From contig OW121847.1 of the NCBI GenBank assembly GCA_933228895.1, positions 82,501,656-82,565,655 of the forward strand: 64,000 nucleotides of DNA, given 5' to 3'. Position numbers and translations under genes: made by a program. This DNA comes from Platycnemis pennipes (Eukaryota; Arthropoda; Insecta; Odonata; Platycnemididae). This document shows, in pieces, positions 12,134-22,994 of this stretch (the first letter of the stretch is position 1; every line of letters starts with the position of its first letter). The notes under the pieces are model-generated. The model searched no databases and was not told the origin of the DNA. It saw only the letters and a program-made list of their open reading frames with translations.

Positions 12134-13071
12134 CTATTTCTTTGATTTTTCATAGGGAGATTGGTCCAAATTGCACAGTAACTTTGTAGCTTTTGACTTT
12201 TGAATTTTATTTAATAATTTTTCCACTGTGTGTTCACTGTAGCCATTCTGATGAGCTATCATTTTTATGGTGTGCAGTTCATCTTTAAATGAGCTATCCT
12301 GAAGTGGGATGCTCACTAGCCGGTGTAACATAGAGTTTATGGCAGCCAGTTTATGTGCATAGTGATCGGTTGAACTATTGGGAATTATAGCATCTGTAAA
12401 GGTATCTTTGCGATAAATAGCAAACTGATGTTTACTGTCTTTAACGGCAATGGACAAATCTAAATAATTGAGGTAACCATTACCTAGTTCCATAGTGAAA
12501 GTAATAGATTTGTGCAGGGAGTTTAAAATTGATAAAAATTGGTCCAGTTGCCTCAAAGTACCAGTCCACAAACAAATTATGTCATCTACGTATCTATAGT
12601 AATAATAAACGTTGCTTAAAAGAGAGTGGTTTGCGCTAAATAACCTCTGTTCTAGAGAATCCATTTTCCACTAAAACTGGGGAAAGTGGGGATCCCATAC
12701 ACAGTCCATGTCGTTGTTTATAAAAATTGCCATCGAACAGGAAGTAATTTTGGTCGGTGCACAAGGTTAAAAGTTGTCCAAAGTCTTTCACAATGTCATC
12801 ACTGCAATCCGCTTTTCTTAGCCAGGATATTGCTGAGTCAATCGCCTCGAGTGAGGGGATGGATGTAAAGAGATTGCGCACATCGAAGGAAACTAACTTT
12901 CCATTAGGGGGTAGAGTCATATCTTTGAGTTTGGAAGCCAGTTCAATGGAGTTTTTTATACCATAAGTTGACTTAAAGGAGGAAAAATTTCTCAAGAGAA
13001 TATTTAATTTAAGCGCAAGTAAGTGCGACGGAGCCGATATGTGTGAAACTACTGGTCGAATAGTTTCATGG
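12134..13071 (-). pseudogene. Reverse transcriptase of the Penelope-like element, truncated
   Basis: C-terminal half of a Penelope reverse transcriptase, which synthesises cDNA at a nicked target. Reading from 13071 downward it opens inside the domain with an IRPVVSHISAPSH segment. It continues through VSFDVRNLFTSIP (the first catalytic Asp region) and HGLCMGSPLSP, then YRYVDDI with the paired Asp residues (YVDD codons at 12592-12581). The fingers region before IRPVV is absent. A frameshift near 12660 splits it (12636-12995 and 12134-12664 are in different frames), and a TAG at 12136-12134 ends it before the endonuclease. The frame runs unbroken to the target duplication, so the truncation is an insertion event and not a later deletion. 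Confidence 0.88.
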
Positions 13072-13084
13072 ATTAACGAAAATG

Positions 13085-13185
13085 TTTAAACATTATCTTG
13101 TCCTAAAATTTGTCCTGAATCGAAAAATTAAACATATATTAAGACGTTTCAATTTATTTTTGATTTTTCTATAATCCGAAAATAT
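13085..13185 (+). repeat. Left inverted-repeat arm, inner part
   Basis: Continues the left arm after the Penelope insertion. It matches the reverse complement of about 14808-14905, including the TCCTAAAATTTG and AAGACGTTTCAAT segments. Similarity fades after about 13185. Confidence 0.7.
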
Positions 13186-13658
13186 ATAATTTATGCATAG
13201 AATAAATTATATTAAGGCATCATGAAAACATCCAAGAGTGAACGCGTGCTTCGTTGCCACGTCTTGCGCGCGAGACTTCAAACGTATCCGTCTTTCGGAG
13301 TGTGCCGCGTCAGAATAATTTCCCATCGAGCTTTAGAAAAGTGATGACATGTTCGATAAGTTGAAATTTCAAGTAAACCCATCAGAAATACTTTAAACCG
13401 TATTATTTTATTTTTAACCCTCTAAAAATGGTCCACCTTTTTTACAGTTTAAATTTACGATTCAGACTCACCACTGAACCACCCCCGGTGTTGTTATCCT
13501 TTCATATGCTCTTATCTTCCTTTTCTTACACTCTTAAAATAGGTGTGCACCCCGTTGCCGCTGTGGAGAGGACGTTTCTATCCTGTCAGTCTATTTCAGT
13601 TCAGCTCAAAATGCAATGCGAGCAAAATTCCTCCCATAAATGAATAACTTTCAGCTCT
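13186..13658. other. Interior of the inverted-repeat element, no gene
   Basis: No transposase-like frame. A 71-codon frame at 13428-13643 has no recognisable motif. This is probably non-coding filler of a non-autonomous element. Confidence 0.4.
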
Positions 13659-13668
13659 TTTCTACAGA

Positions 13669-14160
13669 GGTAATAAACACACTACGCGTTTCAACTCACA
13701 GAGTCATCATCAGGTGCAAGACAATTTTAAAAAAGGAAGAAGACATATATACAAATATTCTGGGAGGAGGGGAACCAAAGAAAGAGAGTAGTGGTAGGTG
13801 AATGCCATTGGCCACGGGTCAGTGAGAAGAAGCAAGCCGGGAAAAACCTCGGTAGTGGAAAAGGGAGCGTGGAGGGAGGGTGGAGCGGGGAGCGTGGACT
13901 GCCGGAATTCTATTGAGGGATTACTACTGAGGTTGTAAACTTTTGTTTAGTGGTAGAAGGGACTGTTTAGAGCGGACCTGGCGTCGGGTGAAAGAAAGAT
14001 GAGGAGGGAGAAGATGGCAATTCCACCGTGCATGAATTTTCGAGCACGAGATAGGGAAGCAGGAAAGGGTACCTATGGTTAACGACAGGAAAACCAAGGA
14101 GTTTATGCAGGTAGAGAAGCGGAAGGAAAAGGACGAAGGGTGGGATAGGCGGGGGAAATA
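13669..14160 (-). mobile_element. Second Penelope-like fragment (3' region only)
   Basis: A 492-base insertion bounded by a perfect 10-bp repeat TTTCTACAGA at 13659-13668 and 14161-14170. Its minus-strand 3' end carries a hammerhead motif like that of the larger copy. The rest is purine-rich on the + strand and has no open frame, resembling the untranslated 3' part of the larger copy in style. It appears to be an extreme 5' truncation that kept only the terminal untranslated part. It is inserted between the arms of the inverted-repeat element. Confidence 0.7.
13676..13720 (-). ncRNA. Hammerhead ribozyme motif, second Penelope copy
   Basis: Minus strand. CTGATGA lies at 13713-13707, one extra T, stem GACTC (13705-13701), loop of three, GAGTT (13697-13693), then GAAAC (13692-13688). 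Helix III is AC pairing with GT across GC, giving GTA as the cleavage triplet. Helix I forms five pairs, three Watson-Crick and two G-U: GCAC plus an adjacent T (13718-13714) with GTGTG (13682-13678). Compared with the first copy, helix II differs in sequence but keeps its pairing, so the fold is supported by covariation. Confidence 0.7.
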
Positions 14161-14170
14161 TTTCTACAGA

Positions 14171-14807
14171 ATTCCCCAGACGTTTCTGTAGACATTTCTA
14201 AAGATATTGAAACTGTGTTTAGAAATGTCTATATAATACCTACCCTAGAACTTTCATTTAAAATTCCCTAGTAGTCTGTTATTTCCATAGCTCATTTTGC
14301 ATAAATTTCTGAGCATTGTGTGAAATTCCCTAGCTGATATGTGTGCGAGTTAACATCAAGATTTTTCACAATGTTTAGTATGCACGTATTGTATGTTCAT
14401 ATTTACATGTCATCTTTATATTTAAGTCGGTATTCAGAGTCAGTTTTTTGCTGTGTATACCATTCCGAAATTTCATTTTCATATTTATTCAGATTACGTT
14501 TTATGAGTTATCATAGCAAGCTATGAAATGGTAAAACATTTCATGCATAAATACCTATATGAGAAAGACATTTTTTACTGAGTTGATCAGGGTTTTACTG
14601 TCTTGATAATGAATAAGCATGTGTATTATAAATTTACAAGGAATGCGTTATTTTATTTGCTTGTGCCGCGGTCTGAAAATGCTCGAATTCCCCCCGTTCG
14701 ACAGCCTTGCTTTCGAGGAACTGGCAGGATTCCGGCGCCCAGCAGTTTGGCAACACAGCATTGGACGAAATTATTAACGCGCTAAAATAATTATAGTTAT
14801 ACAAATT
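14171..14807. other. Interior of the inverted-repeat element, right side
   Basis: No gene seen. It contains a perfect 14-base inverted repeat, TAGACATTTCTAAA at 14189-14202 and its complement at 14218-14231, separated by 15 bases. Short open frames here have no family resemblance. Confidence 0.45.
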
Positions 14808-15266
14808 TCGAATCATAGAAAAATCAAAAATATATTGAAACGTCTTAATATATTTTTTATTTTTCGATTCAGGGCAAATTTTAGGACAATATAATGTTTA
14901 AAAATTTTCGTTAATTAACCACAACAAAATGTGTTTTATTAGTATGCGTTAGCACTTACATGTACGAGTATCTATATTCATTCTTGCAACTTTTGATGAA
15001 AGCTGAATGCTGTAGATGTAGTAGTTTTCACTAGATTGAGTGGCAAAGTTCATCAAGTTGAGAAAACTGTTAATTTTCGGGTGCGCGGAGTTAATTATTT
15101 CATTGTCATGTCTATATTTTCAAATTTGTTATTGATTTTCAATAATAACTGGAATGGCAATGAAATTACCATTAAAATTATGTATATTACATTGAATTAG
15201 CATTAACACGTATCCAGATATAAATTTTCAAAATGCAGCGGCACCTCATTTTGACGCCGAAAGTAG
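14808..15266 (-). repeat. Right inverted-repeat arm (uninterrupted)
   Basis: Reverse complement of the left arm, 459 bases, without insertions. It preserves the empty site for the Penelope insertion (TTAATTAACGAAAA followed directly by TTTTAAACATTAT in the arm's orientation). It therefore dates that insertion after the arms had formed. Confidence 0.75.
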
Positions 15267-16454
15267 GTTTAGCTGGGTGTGTTTGAAGCCCCTCCCGCAC
15301 CCGAACCCGGCAAAAATGGTCAGTAAGCATATCGTTCTCACAAGGTTACCGTACAATCCTATACAAAGAGATGACGGAAATAATTTCCTTATTTCTATTA
15401 TTGTGGCATTGGAAACCCATGGCATTGGCTAAGGTGCAGTAATAATAAATAAACAGTTCATATTCTTCATTTGAAAAGGTTAATTTTTTATCGATCTCAT
15501 TTAGTATTTAGTGCTGAAAAAATGTTTTCGCACATCATCATTTAATTTTCCTCTACGCATAATTTTATACCAATTTCGAATAGCATATTTAGCATATTGT
15601 GTATTTCCATTATACATTCACTAACGTTAACGCAATAATTTCAACTTTTCTTGACCCTACGGAATATAGTGTAGACTTCGGTGGTTACTTTTATCTTTCA
15701 TTTTATATACGTGAAGTTAATGATAAATGTTTATAAATATAGCAAGGTATTTGTAAAAAAGATGAAAATATCCTACCAAATCAAAAAGAATGCAATATTA
15801 AGACTGATACAGGATAAAATTCATAAAAGAAAAAAGATTAAAATTTGATTTGTATGAGACTCATTATTAATTGCAGCTAATAGAACAAAGGGAATCATAT
15901 CGCGGTAACTCGCAAAACGCACTTCACCGATCACTTTTATCAATGTAATTCAATACTCTCTCTTGCATTCATTAATTTGAGCATTACATAACTGAGTATT
16001 AAGCACATTGGGTTTCAACCGGTAAAGATTTTATCCGGGAATTGAATTAAATACTAAGGAGGCAAGCACGTTATGTATTAAAAATTCTTTCGAACTAAAA
16101 TCCAGGGCCACCCAGTTAACACATAGACTTGGTTGGAAACTGGATCAATAAAATCAGAAAATTCATCCTTATCAGTTTTTCTTCATAACTTCTAGTCATC
16201 CTATTTTTACGGTTGGTGAACTAACACGCCTTTTTGGTGGCTACCAGAGTAGTATGTAGACGTCGATTTTAATTTCCCCGAAATACTGTCTTCATAACTT
16301 TGATTCAAATTCCGACGAAGTTGTTTTTGACTATTCTGGAGTTATGGGATATTCTATATTGGTGAGTCATCATATTTACGTAAAGCTCCACTTGGGAGTA
16401 TTTTCGGATGTTTTTCATGTCTCTAGCCTCAAAAGTCAATTTTATATATATTTA
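15267..16454. other. AT-rich DNA, nothing recognised
   Basis: No coding region, RNA gene or structured repeat that I can support. Confidence 0.4.
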
Positions 16455-16700
16455 CTTCCTTGGCCTCGGTGGCGGCGGGATAAGCCTCTTGCCTGCCAGA
16501 AGTCAAGGGTTTGACTCCCACCTGAGCGTGTTTTTTTACCATACCGAGCATGGATGTTCATGTGCCGTTATTTGTATGATATGCACATGAAATTAATTCC
16601 ATTCCTATCCTACTTCACATGCCTAATTTCTCGTTTTATTATGTAAAGCGTCCATTTAATTATATGAGCTAGGGAACCGGCTATCACTTATAGACGGCTC
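16455..16700 (+). mobile_element. tRNA-derived SINE
   Basis: Begins with an A-box-like TTGGCCTCGGTGGCGGCGGG. About 45 bases later comes a B-box-like GGGTTTGACTCCCACC, then a non-tRNA body. No cloverleaf closes at the 3' side, so it is a SINE head and not a tRNA gene. The B box has TTTGA where GTTCGA is usual, so the internal promoter is probably weakened. The 3' limit is uncertain. Confidence 0.55.
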
Positions 16701-17880
16701 GCGAATTGAATAGGTTTTATCCATCCTTTAAAAATAATCCTAGCTATAGCCTCGAAAGAAGCAAACTGTGATCCGTTTCCCAAATATATATATATATATA
16801 TATCATCTCACTTGTTCTTCACCTCTACTTTCACGGCATTCAGTTTTCCTTGACAAAAAATTTATAATTTCTGTGATACTGGCTTCTATGCATTGTAAAA
16901 AATAATTTTATATATTATAATAAATATTCTACCTATATGTTATAAAAATATTCTATGCATTCAATATTCTATGTTTTTAATTTTTAATCACTAATTTTAA
17001 ATAGACAGCTATTGGCTTTGCCCCTCCTCTCGCGAAGAAGTGACAATTGCTAATGAGTAGTTTTATACATTAACCATAAAATATATGGCAATTTTCAATT
17101 GAAGAGGTAATTATAAACAAAACGATATTACTTCAATCTTTTAATTTGGTTTAATTTTTCGCTGACTCTACCAGTACATAAAGATGTAACAGCGCGAATA
17201 TGGGTGAATAAAATTCCATCACATAAGACTGCTTTGCACAAACCATCATTTTGACTCGAGACAGTATTTCCCCAAAAAACATTCAAGGCATTCAATTATT
17301 TACAGCCGTAGCTCCCTAATTAGTTTTCAGATCCTCTATTACAAGTTTAAATGCTCTAGTGGTAGATTTTTAGAGCATGGAAGTTAAAGCGTTTGTGGTT
17401 CCGGGGATAGGGTCGTGAAACATGCAAAACAGCAATAAGTCATATAATATAATAATAGAATACGTAACCTTGAACCCGTCAACCACTGTTAACGACATCA
17501 TCAGCCAGGATCGCCCGGCGGAGGCTTAAACACTGAGGCGGCTACAACGTAGTTTCCTCGAAATAAACCAGCAAAATGCGAAGTCCTTCGAGAATAGTTC
17601 ACTATCAACTGCTCACATTTCCACGCCAAGCACCCGTTGAATATATTCCTGCTTCCATGCTTCTATCAAACTTTTTGGCGAAACGCTTAATCATCTAATG
17701 ATAAAAATACTTAAACAAATCAATTTCTCAATACAAAACTCTTTGAACATGGCGAGAAACCAGTGCCATATCAAATGCCTTCTCTCAAGAAGCGTTGCTC
17801 GTGTTGCTTTTATCGATGCTAATTATTCTTGCAAGAAGATGTACTTATTTCATGATGTCGCGCTAATTTGATCTTTCGAT
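16701..17880. other. AT-rich DNA with a TA microsatellite
   Basis: A run of TA dinucleotides lies at about 16783-16802. On the minus strand at about 17485-17515 there is CTGATGATG followed by a 6-bp stem GTTAAC/GTTGAC. It lacks the GAAA that would complete a hammerhead, so it is at best a relic. No gene seen. Confidence 0.4.
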
Positions 17881-17893
17881 TCCCTTCCATGCG

Positions 17894-18499
17894 ATGACGT
17901 CAAGGTGGATGAATGCGCAAATGGAATCCCCATCACTTCCCTTGTCTCTGCTATATTTTTTCCCAATTACCACCCTCGCCAATCCAATTTCTAATCGCAG
18001 CCTTTTCTCAGTAATCGCGCCTCAACCGTCACCAACGTCGGCTTACATTGGCCAAAATCCTTCAACGGTATTCGGCATCCGCATGACCCCCAAACCCCTT
18101 ACCTCTCCCTCTTGCCCTCTTTCTCTCTCCCCCGCCGGATGGCCTCTCAGTCCATCTATTACCCCGCGGAGTTCGGCCACGTCAACCTCCACCCCGCCCT
18201 CTCCAATCCCCAGAAAACCAAGTGAAATCCCCTCGGCGCCTATCGCTAGATCCGAGATTGGTTTGATTGAGATATCCGTCGCGCCCTTCCGCCTCGCTCA
18301 CTTCCTCTCTGTCTTCCTTTCATCTCCACTTCTTCCTTCCTCAGATTTTCTCCTCAATCATCCCTCACCAGATGTGATCGAGTTAACGGAAGCAGCTGAT
18401 GGAATCGCAATCGACTTCGCATTGGAGCCTCAGCTAATTTTGTTCTTGCCTAACGCTCGTTTGACATACGAAAACCAGTCCATAAGACTCCCGTTTTAA
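17894..18499 (+). CDS. Long Ser/Pro-rich open frame, probably not a gene
   Basis: At 201 codons this is the longest uninterrupted frame in the window. It starts at ATG. The N-terminal 35 residues include a hydrophobic run (LPLSLLYFFPITTLA) that could pass for a signal peptide. The middle is rich in Ser and Pro and has no domain I recognise. It lies in a local CT-rich, CG-containing stretch where stop codons are rare, which is the simplest explanation. No splice-site or upstream promoter evidence supports it. I list it because its length is unusual here, at low confidence. Confidence 0.15.
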   Translation: MTSRWMNAQMESPSLPLSLLYFFPITTLANPISNRSLFSVIAPQPSPTSAYIGQNPSTVFGIRMTPKPLTSPSCPLSLSPAGWPLSPSITPRSSATSTSTPPSPIPRKPSEIPSAPIARSEIGLIEISVAPFRLAHFLSVFLSSPLLPSSDFLLNHPSPDVIELTEAADGIAIDFALEPQLILFLPNARLTYENQSIRLPF

Positions 18500-20059
18500 C
18501 CTTGAACTTGATACATTCAACAAACTTCATCGACAAAAAGGGAAACGCATGTCCGTGCCATTATATTGAATCAATTATTCCACATGTAATGCTACGCTAT
18601 AAGAAAATTCATAGATCCCAAAAACGATAATAGTAATTTAAAACAATGGCACAGAGAACTGGGACAACAATACGTAAAAATAACGAGTGCTGTTTGTACA
18701 AATAAATCGAAATTAAAGGTATTTTTCATTAAATATGACAAGCACTTCGATAGACCTATCATATGGCTGGAATTGCAGCATGGAAAGAACATTGTTCGCG
18801 AGTATTTTGGGATAAACACACTAAAATTTATTATAAAAGAGCTTTATTCAGTTCGTGTGAAACTCGTTCCTTACATTAGACCACATAAAACTATTGCCGA
18901 TATTTCTTTTTCCAATCTCATTTCTAAATCTAATTATTCGCATACTAGTATTTTTTAATTTATAACGATAGTGATTAAGATATACATACTTCAAGGATCA
19001 CTAACAATAACTTCAAATAGTTGATGGATACGGCCAGTATCCTGTAGATATCGTTACCGCACAAAGTGATAAATTGATACTTTGTGATCCATTGTTTAAG
19101 TGGAAAATATTGGATCGCAAAATATAGGTAATATAATTTGGTCGCCTTCTATCACTATATTTCAACACATGTCTTGATATGCAAATAGCAATTTCTTGGC
19201 AATCAGAATTCCAGTTTTATTAACTTAAATCACAATATAAATGTTAAAAGGCAATTGAATTGCATTATAGACTTCATCTCACCAGCGTGGTCTAAGGTTT
19301 CTGCCATCAATTTTGGATTATTCTAACAACGACAACTTTTCAACTCAAAATTCGGCAGGGTCATCCACAGTCTAGCAAGCTTCTTCAAAAACTTTTCTCA
19401 AAGCATCAACACTCACAAATCGAACCGCAATTAGATTTCTATCCATTTGCAGGTACAAAACGAACTGAAAATTAGGGTGCCATTCTTCCCAGCAGTAGAT
19501 AACTTCTCTGGAGTATTTCCATGGATAGATAAAAGTTATGTGATTCCTCTCGATAAGTTTTATTATTTCTCGTGATTTGCAATGCTTATTTGAATTCCAT
19601 TTGCTTCCACTAACTCATGCTAAGGACAGGAGTTATCTTGAATTTTAAGTACTTAGTGTGCCCTATTAACATATCTTTCAAAATCTAAATTAATAATGGA
19701 GTGCCTTTTCTCCTTCCCAGGCTTTCCTTCCTGCATCTCCTCCTCTGAGTAGATTTCTTCCTCATTCTCCATCCCTTCTTTTTTCTCAAACTTAACATGT
19801 CGGGAGTACCGAGGCATTTAAAGCATTACCTCAATTCAAAAGGTCACCATTAAATCATCATCGATGAGAGTAGCTAAATTTACACTCGTCCTGATGCGTT
19901 AAATTTTAGACTTTTTGGTTTATTTTTTTCTATAATGATTTTTCTCAAATTTTTCGAGTATAAACACAAATACTTTCACATATTCATTCTTACACTTAGA
20001 ATTCCAAGAAATCTATCGCGTTATAATCCTAGTCACATAGTTATCAAATACATACACGT
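18500..20059. other. AT-rich DNA, nothing recognised
   Basis: No feature that I can support on either strand. Confidence 0.4.
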
Positions 20060-21030
20060 ACGAAATTCCTCTCGCGGCTGAGCTTAAAGCCACCGAGTGC
20101 GTCCACCGGGTTGCGGATGGTGGGTCGACCTCTAGATATAGAGGTTAGCTACGAGAAAAGCGAGTTTATTCGTCGAGTAAGCAGTCGTGGACAAATTACA
20201 ACGGCACTCCGATGGATTATTGGTCTATTCCTGGGTAGGGAACCTGTGAAGATGCCGTGACTTGTCGACGAGAGGCCGCCAACAATTACGCTCATCAGCC
20301 GGAGGAGAGGGCAGCAGCTCTTCTTCGTATGAGTGAAGGTGGAGACCACAGTGGTAGGTACAGGGACACTCACTTCACTACAGGCGTGGTAACATTTACT
20401 TTAACATATGCTGTACTGCGTTGTGGAAGGAAAGGGGAAACCACCACATTATTATCCCGAGGAGTCGCAGCTACTCCACTTTTTTTTCAATCAAGACGTG
20501 ATGGAACCCTCTCGAGTAAAGTATTCCGGAGATAAAATAGTCCCCCATTCGAATCTCCGGGCGGGGACTACCCGAGAGAGTACATCAGTCAAATGCAATA
20601 AACATTTTAGGGTACAGACATGGAACGTGCGATCACTTCGGACCAGCGGAAGACTGGAGAACCTGAAGGTGGAAATGCGGAGAATGGACCTCGATATATT
20701 AGGAATCAGCAAAATGATATCCCGAAGATGGAGACTTTTGGAGTGAAAGCTAGAGGATTGTACATACGAGATCATTAAATGGTAATGTTGGAGTAGGGAT
20801 TATACTCAGAAAGAGCCCCAGAATGCGTGTAAAGAGCTTACTGCAGTACAGTGAAAGATTAATAATCGTGAGGATCGAGACCAAACCTGTATATACCGTA
20901 GTGGTGCAGGTTTATATGCCTACGACGGACTACGAAGATATCACGGAAGTTATAAAACACGTAAGAGGAGAAGAAAACCTAATTATTTTAGGAGACTGGA
21001 ACGTTATCGTTGCATGCACCATCAAAACTC
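20060..21030 (+). mobile_element. RTE-like LINE fragment: 5' region and endonuclease
   Basis: A + strand piece of a non-LTR retrotransposon. About 350 bases of GC-richer leader (20060-20407) precede an endonuclease frame. The fragment stops abruptly after the GDWN motif, so the end of the endonuclease and all of the reverse transcriptase are missing here. A matching kind of reverse transcriptase lies 3.3 kb downstream, so the two may be parts of one disrupted element or of two copies. Confidence 0.75.
20408..21030 (+). pseudogene. AP-type endonuclease of an RTE-like LINE, broken
   Basis: Endonuclease/exonuclease/phosphatase-fold nuclease that nicks target DNA for LINE insertion. The frame 20408-20746 carries TWNVRSL (the conserved Asn) and DILGISKM, where the catalytic Glu of the usual ISEMKW block is Lys. 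The next frame (20823-21068) carries a VQVYMPTTDYED segment and LGDWN with the conserved Asp and Asn. The part between needs at least one frameshift. The final Ser-Asp-His block is absent because the element breaks off near 21030. Known: this family is often labelled craniofacial development protein 2-like in arthropod genomes. It is inactive. Confidence 0.78.
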
Positions 21031-22994
21031 ATACACCATCGACGAATAAACAGACATACAACCAATAACTTTACTGCATATTTTAGCTTTATCGACTAAT
21101 TTACAAAGATAACATGGAAAATTAAATAATGAAAATAACTTAGTATGTTCTACATATAATTTATTGTCCACTTTGGACAATAAATTATGCTGTGGAACGT
21201 ACCAAGCTATTTTTATTATTTAATTATGCAGTGGTTCAACCAAGTGATGCCGGAAATTATTGATTTCAGAACATGGAAACTTCACATACAGTGCAGCCTC
21301 CACCTCAATCTGACATTATGCCAGACAGATAATCCATAAATCTCATAAAAGTAATAATACTTAAACGCCGGAATTTCAAGGTCTCGAAAACAATGACTGC
21401 GATGTGTCTACATTTAGAGGTTCACTTCGAACGTAAGAAAAACAAGATCTCCATTACCTATCACCACGTTATCATCACGCTAACTATGATTTAATCTCTT
21501 ATTGCCCCTTTTGGTGAGCAGATAAAATGACATTTTTGGATCCACCAATGAGCGTTTTTGACTGACGGAAGAAAGCGGTGGCAATGCACCATATACGTGG
21601 TGAAATGAAGTACACAACACTACATATTTGCAAAACAAAACTTTTTTTGCTAATGTATGGGAAATAGACATCACCAACACTCAAATATTAAAAAATGAAT
21701 CCCTAAAGTTGTTTATTTTGATGACTGTCGATCTCACCAAATCATAGCTTCTGTAATGCTCAATTAGAGAGATCGATATCCACAAAATATATCGAATGAA
21801 ATTAACTTCAGTCAAAAATTATCATTTGGATAACACTTAAGGGAATCCGCTTTGCCCATCAGTACACCTTGCTTCTTAGTTCAGGAAGCTTGGAACTCGT
21901 AGAACATGATTACCTCAACAGAATGAGAGAGCGAAACAGAAACAGCGTTTGAAACAGAAGATCACGGTTTTCTCGTCGAGTCGTCGGGTGTGTACTGACT
22001 GGAATATTAATGCATCGCTGAACTTGATAGTCATAACTGAAAACCTCATAATTCTCCCCGGAACGCTCAGCACTATTCTCCTCTCTGCGTTCCAACGGTT
22101 ACCCGCATTCATTTGAGGGACAGAATCTAAAGCTCCAACTCCATAATATCAAATATACGCCATATGCTTGACTTGCTGCGAAAACTTCTCTGGTAATTGG
22201 CATTCTTGTATGCACAATGATAAGTGATAGTCAAAATACGTATTCAAATTGCACAAGAAGTCTATGAATAATTTTGCCTCCGAAGGAAAAGCTAGCAATT
22301 TAACTCAGAAATGCCACATTTTTCATTTTCAAAAATTTTCCAAGCCTAGATTCTCAAAGCTTTAGGGGTAACAATACTTTTTCAATGAATGATATTTGAA
22401 TAAAACTGCTAGAAAATGTTGTAAAAATATATTTCAAGGAGTTAATGACACGAAACTTAAGTAAATAGTAAAACAAAAAGTTCAGGTACCGAAAAGAAAC
22501 ATTTCTTAACTACCCAAACTCTTAGATTTAAAAAATGCTATATTTATAAAGTAATCTGTGGATTAATCCATTAATGGATATTATTTAAAATGCTATGGAG
22601 CCATGGATGTTGAACCGATGGTTGTTTGGTTTAACTTGAATTAGACCAATATAGATATTCAAAATTTTTCTTATTCCCAAAGCACCTACAAACACTTCAC
22701 GCAATTCAGTCTCGGGCTTCGATGTGAAGCTACCTGATAATCGAAAGCCAAAAATCAGCACTTAAGAAACTAAAAAGCACAAAATCTGGAAGGCCAACGT
22801 ACCAAAAAGGCCAATGAACGTAACGTTCCGCGTTTGTGCTTACCTCCTTTCCTTTAAATGCGTCATCCATAGAGTATATCGAAGCAGAAGGTATCGTGGG
22901 CATATAATAGGGCATACATAATGATTTATGAATATAAATTTGTCTCTACAATTGGAAGTAAGGAACTTTACATAAACCGCTCAAACTCGTTCAC
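21031..22994. other. AT-rich DNA with one perfect hairpin
   Basis: A perfect inverted repeat with 15-base arms and a CTT loop lies at 21156-21188 (ATAATTTATTGTCCA and its complement). Two overlapping minus frames near 21480-21684 have no recognisable domain. No gene seen. Confidence 0.4.

Larger units (their letters stand above)
11364..13071 (-). mobile_element. Penelope-like retroelement, 5'-truncated insertion
   Basis: A minus-strand Penelope-like element inserted into the left arm of an inverted-repeat element. It is flanked by a perfect 13-bp duplication, ATTAACGAAAATG, at 11351-11363 and 13072-13084. The uninterrupted right arm shows the empty site. It encodes the C-terminal part of a reverse transcriptase followed by a GIY-YIG endonuclease, then a 3' region with a G14 tract (11494-11507) and a hammerhead motif (11401-11453). 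The reverse transcriptase begins mid-domain at the duplication, as expected for incomplete target-primed reverse transcription. The perfect duplication and long open frames suggest a fairly young copy, but it is dead. Confidence 0.88.
11001..15266. mobile_element. Inverted-repeat DNA element, interrupted by retroelements
   Basis: The left arm is 11001-11363, continuing at 13085-13185 after a Penelope insertion. The right arm is 14808-15266. Read in reverse complement the arms match over about 460 bases with scattered substitutions. Shared landmarks include CGGCGTCAAAATG near the outer end and a TTAAGACGTTTCAAT-type segment near the inner end. Without the retroelements the element would be about 2 kb. 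The interior has no recognisable transposase frame, so it is probably a non-autonomous or gutted foldback element. I could not find a convincing target duplication at its outer ends, so the superfamily is open. Confidence 0.7.

Noticed and set aside
16455..16540. tRNA gene on the + strand
   Set aside because: B box is altered (GGGTTTGACTCC) and no cloverleaf closes. Called as a SINE.
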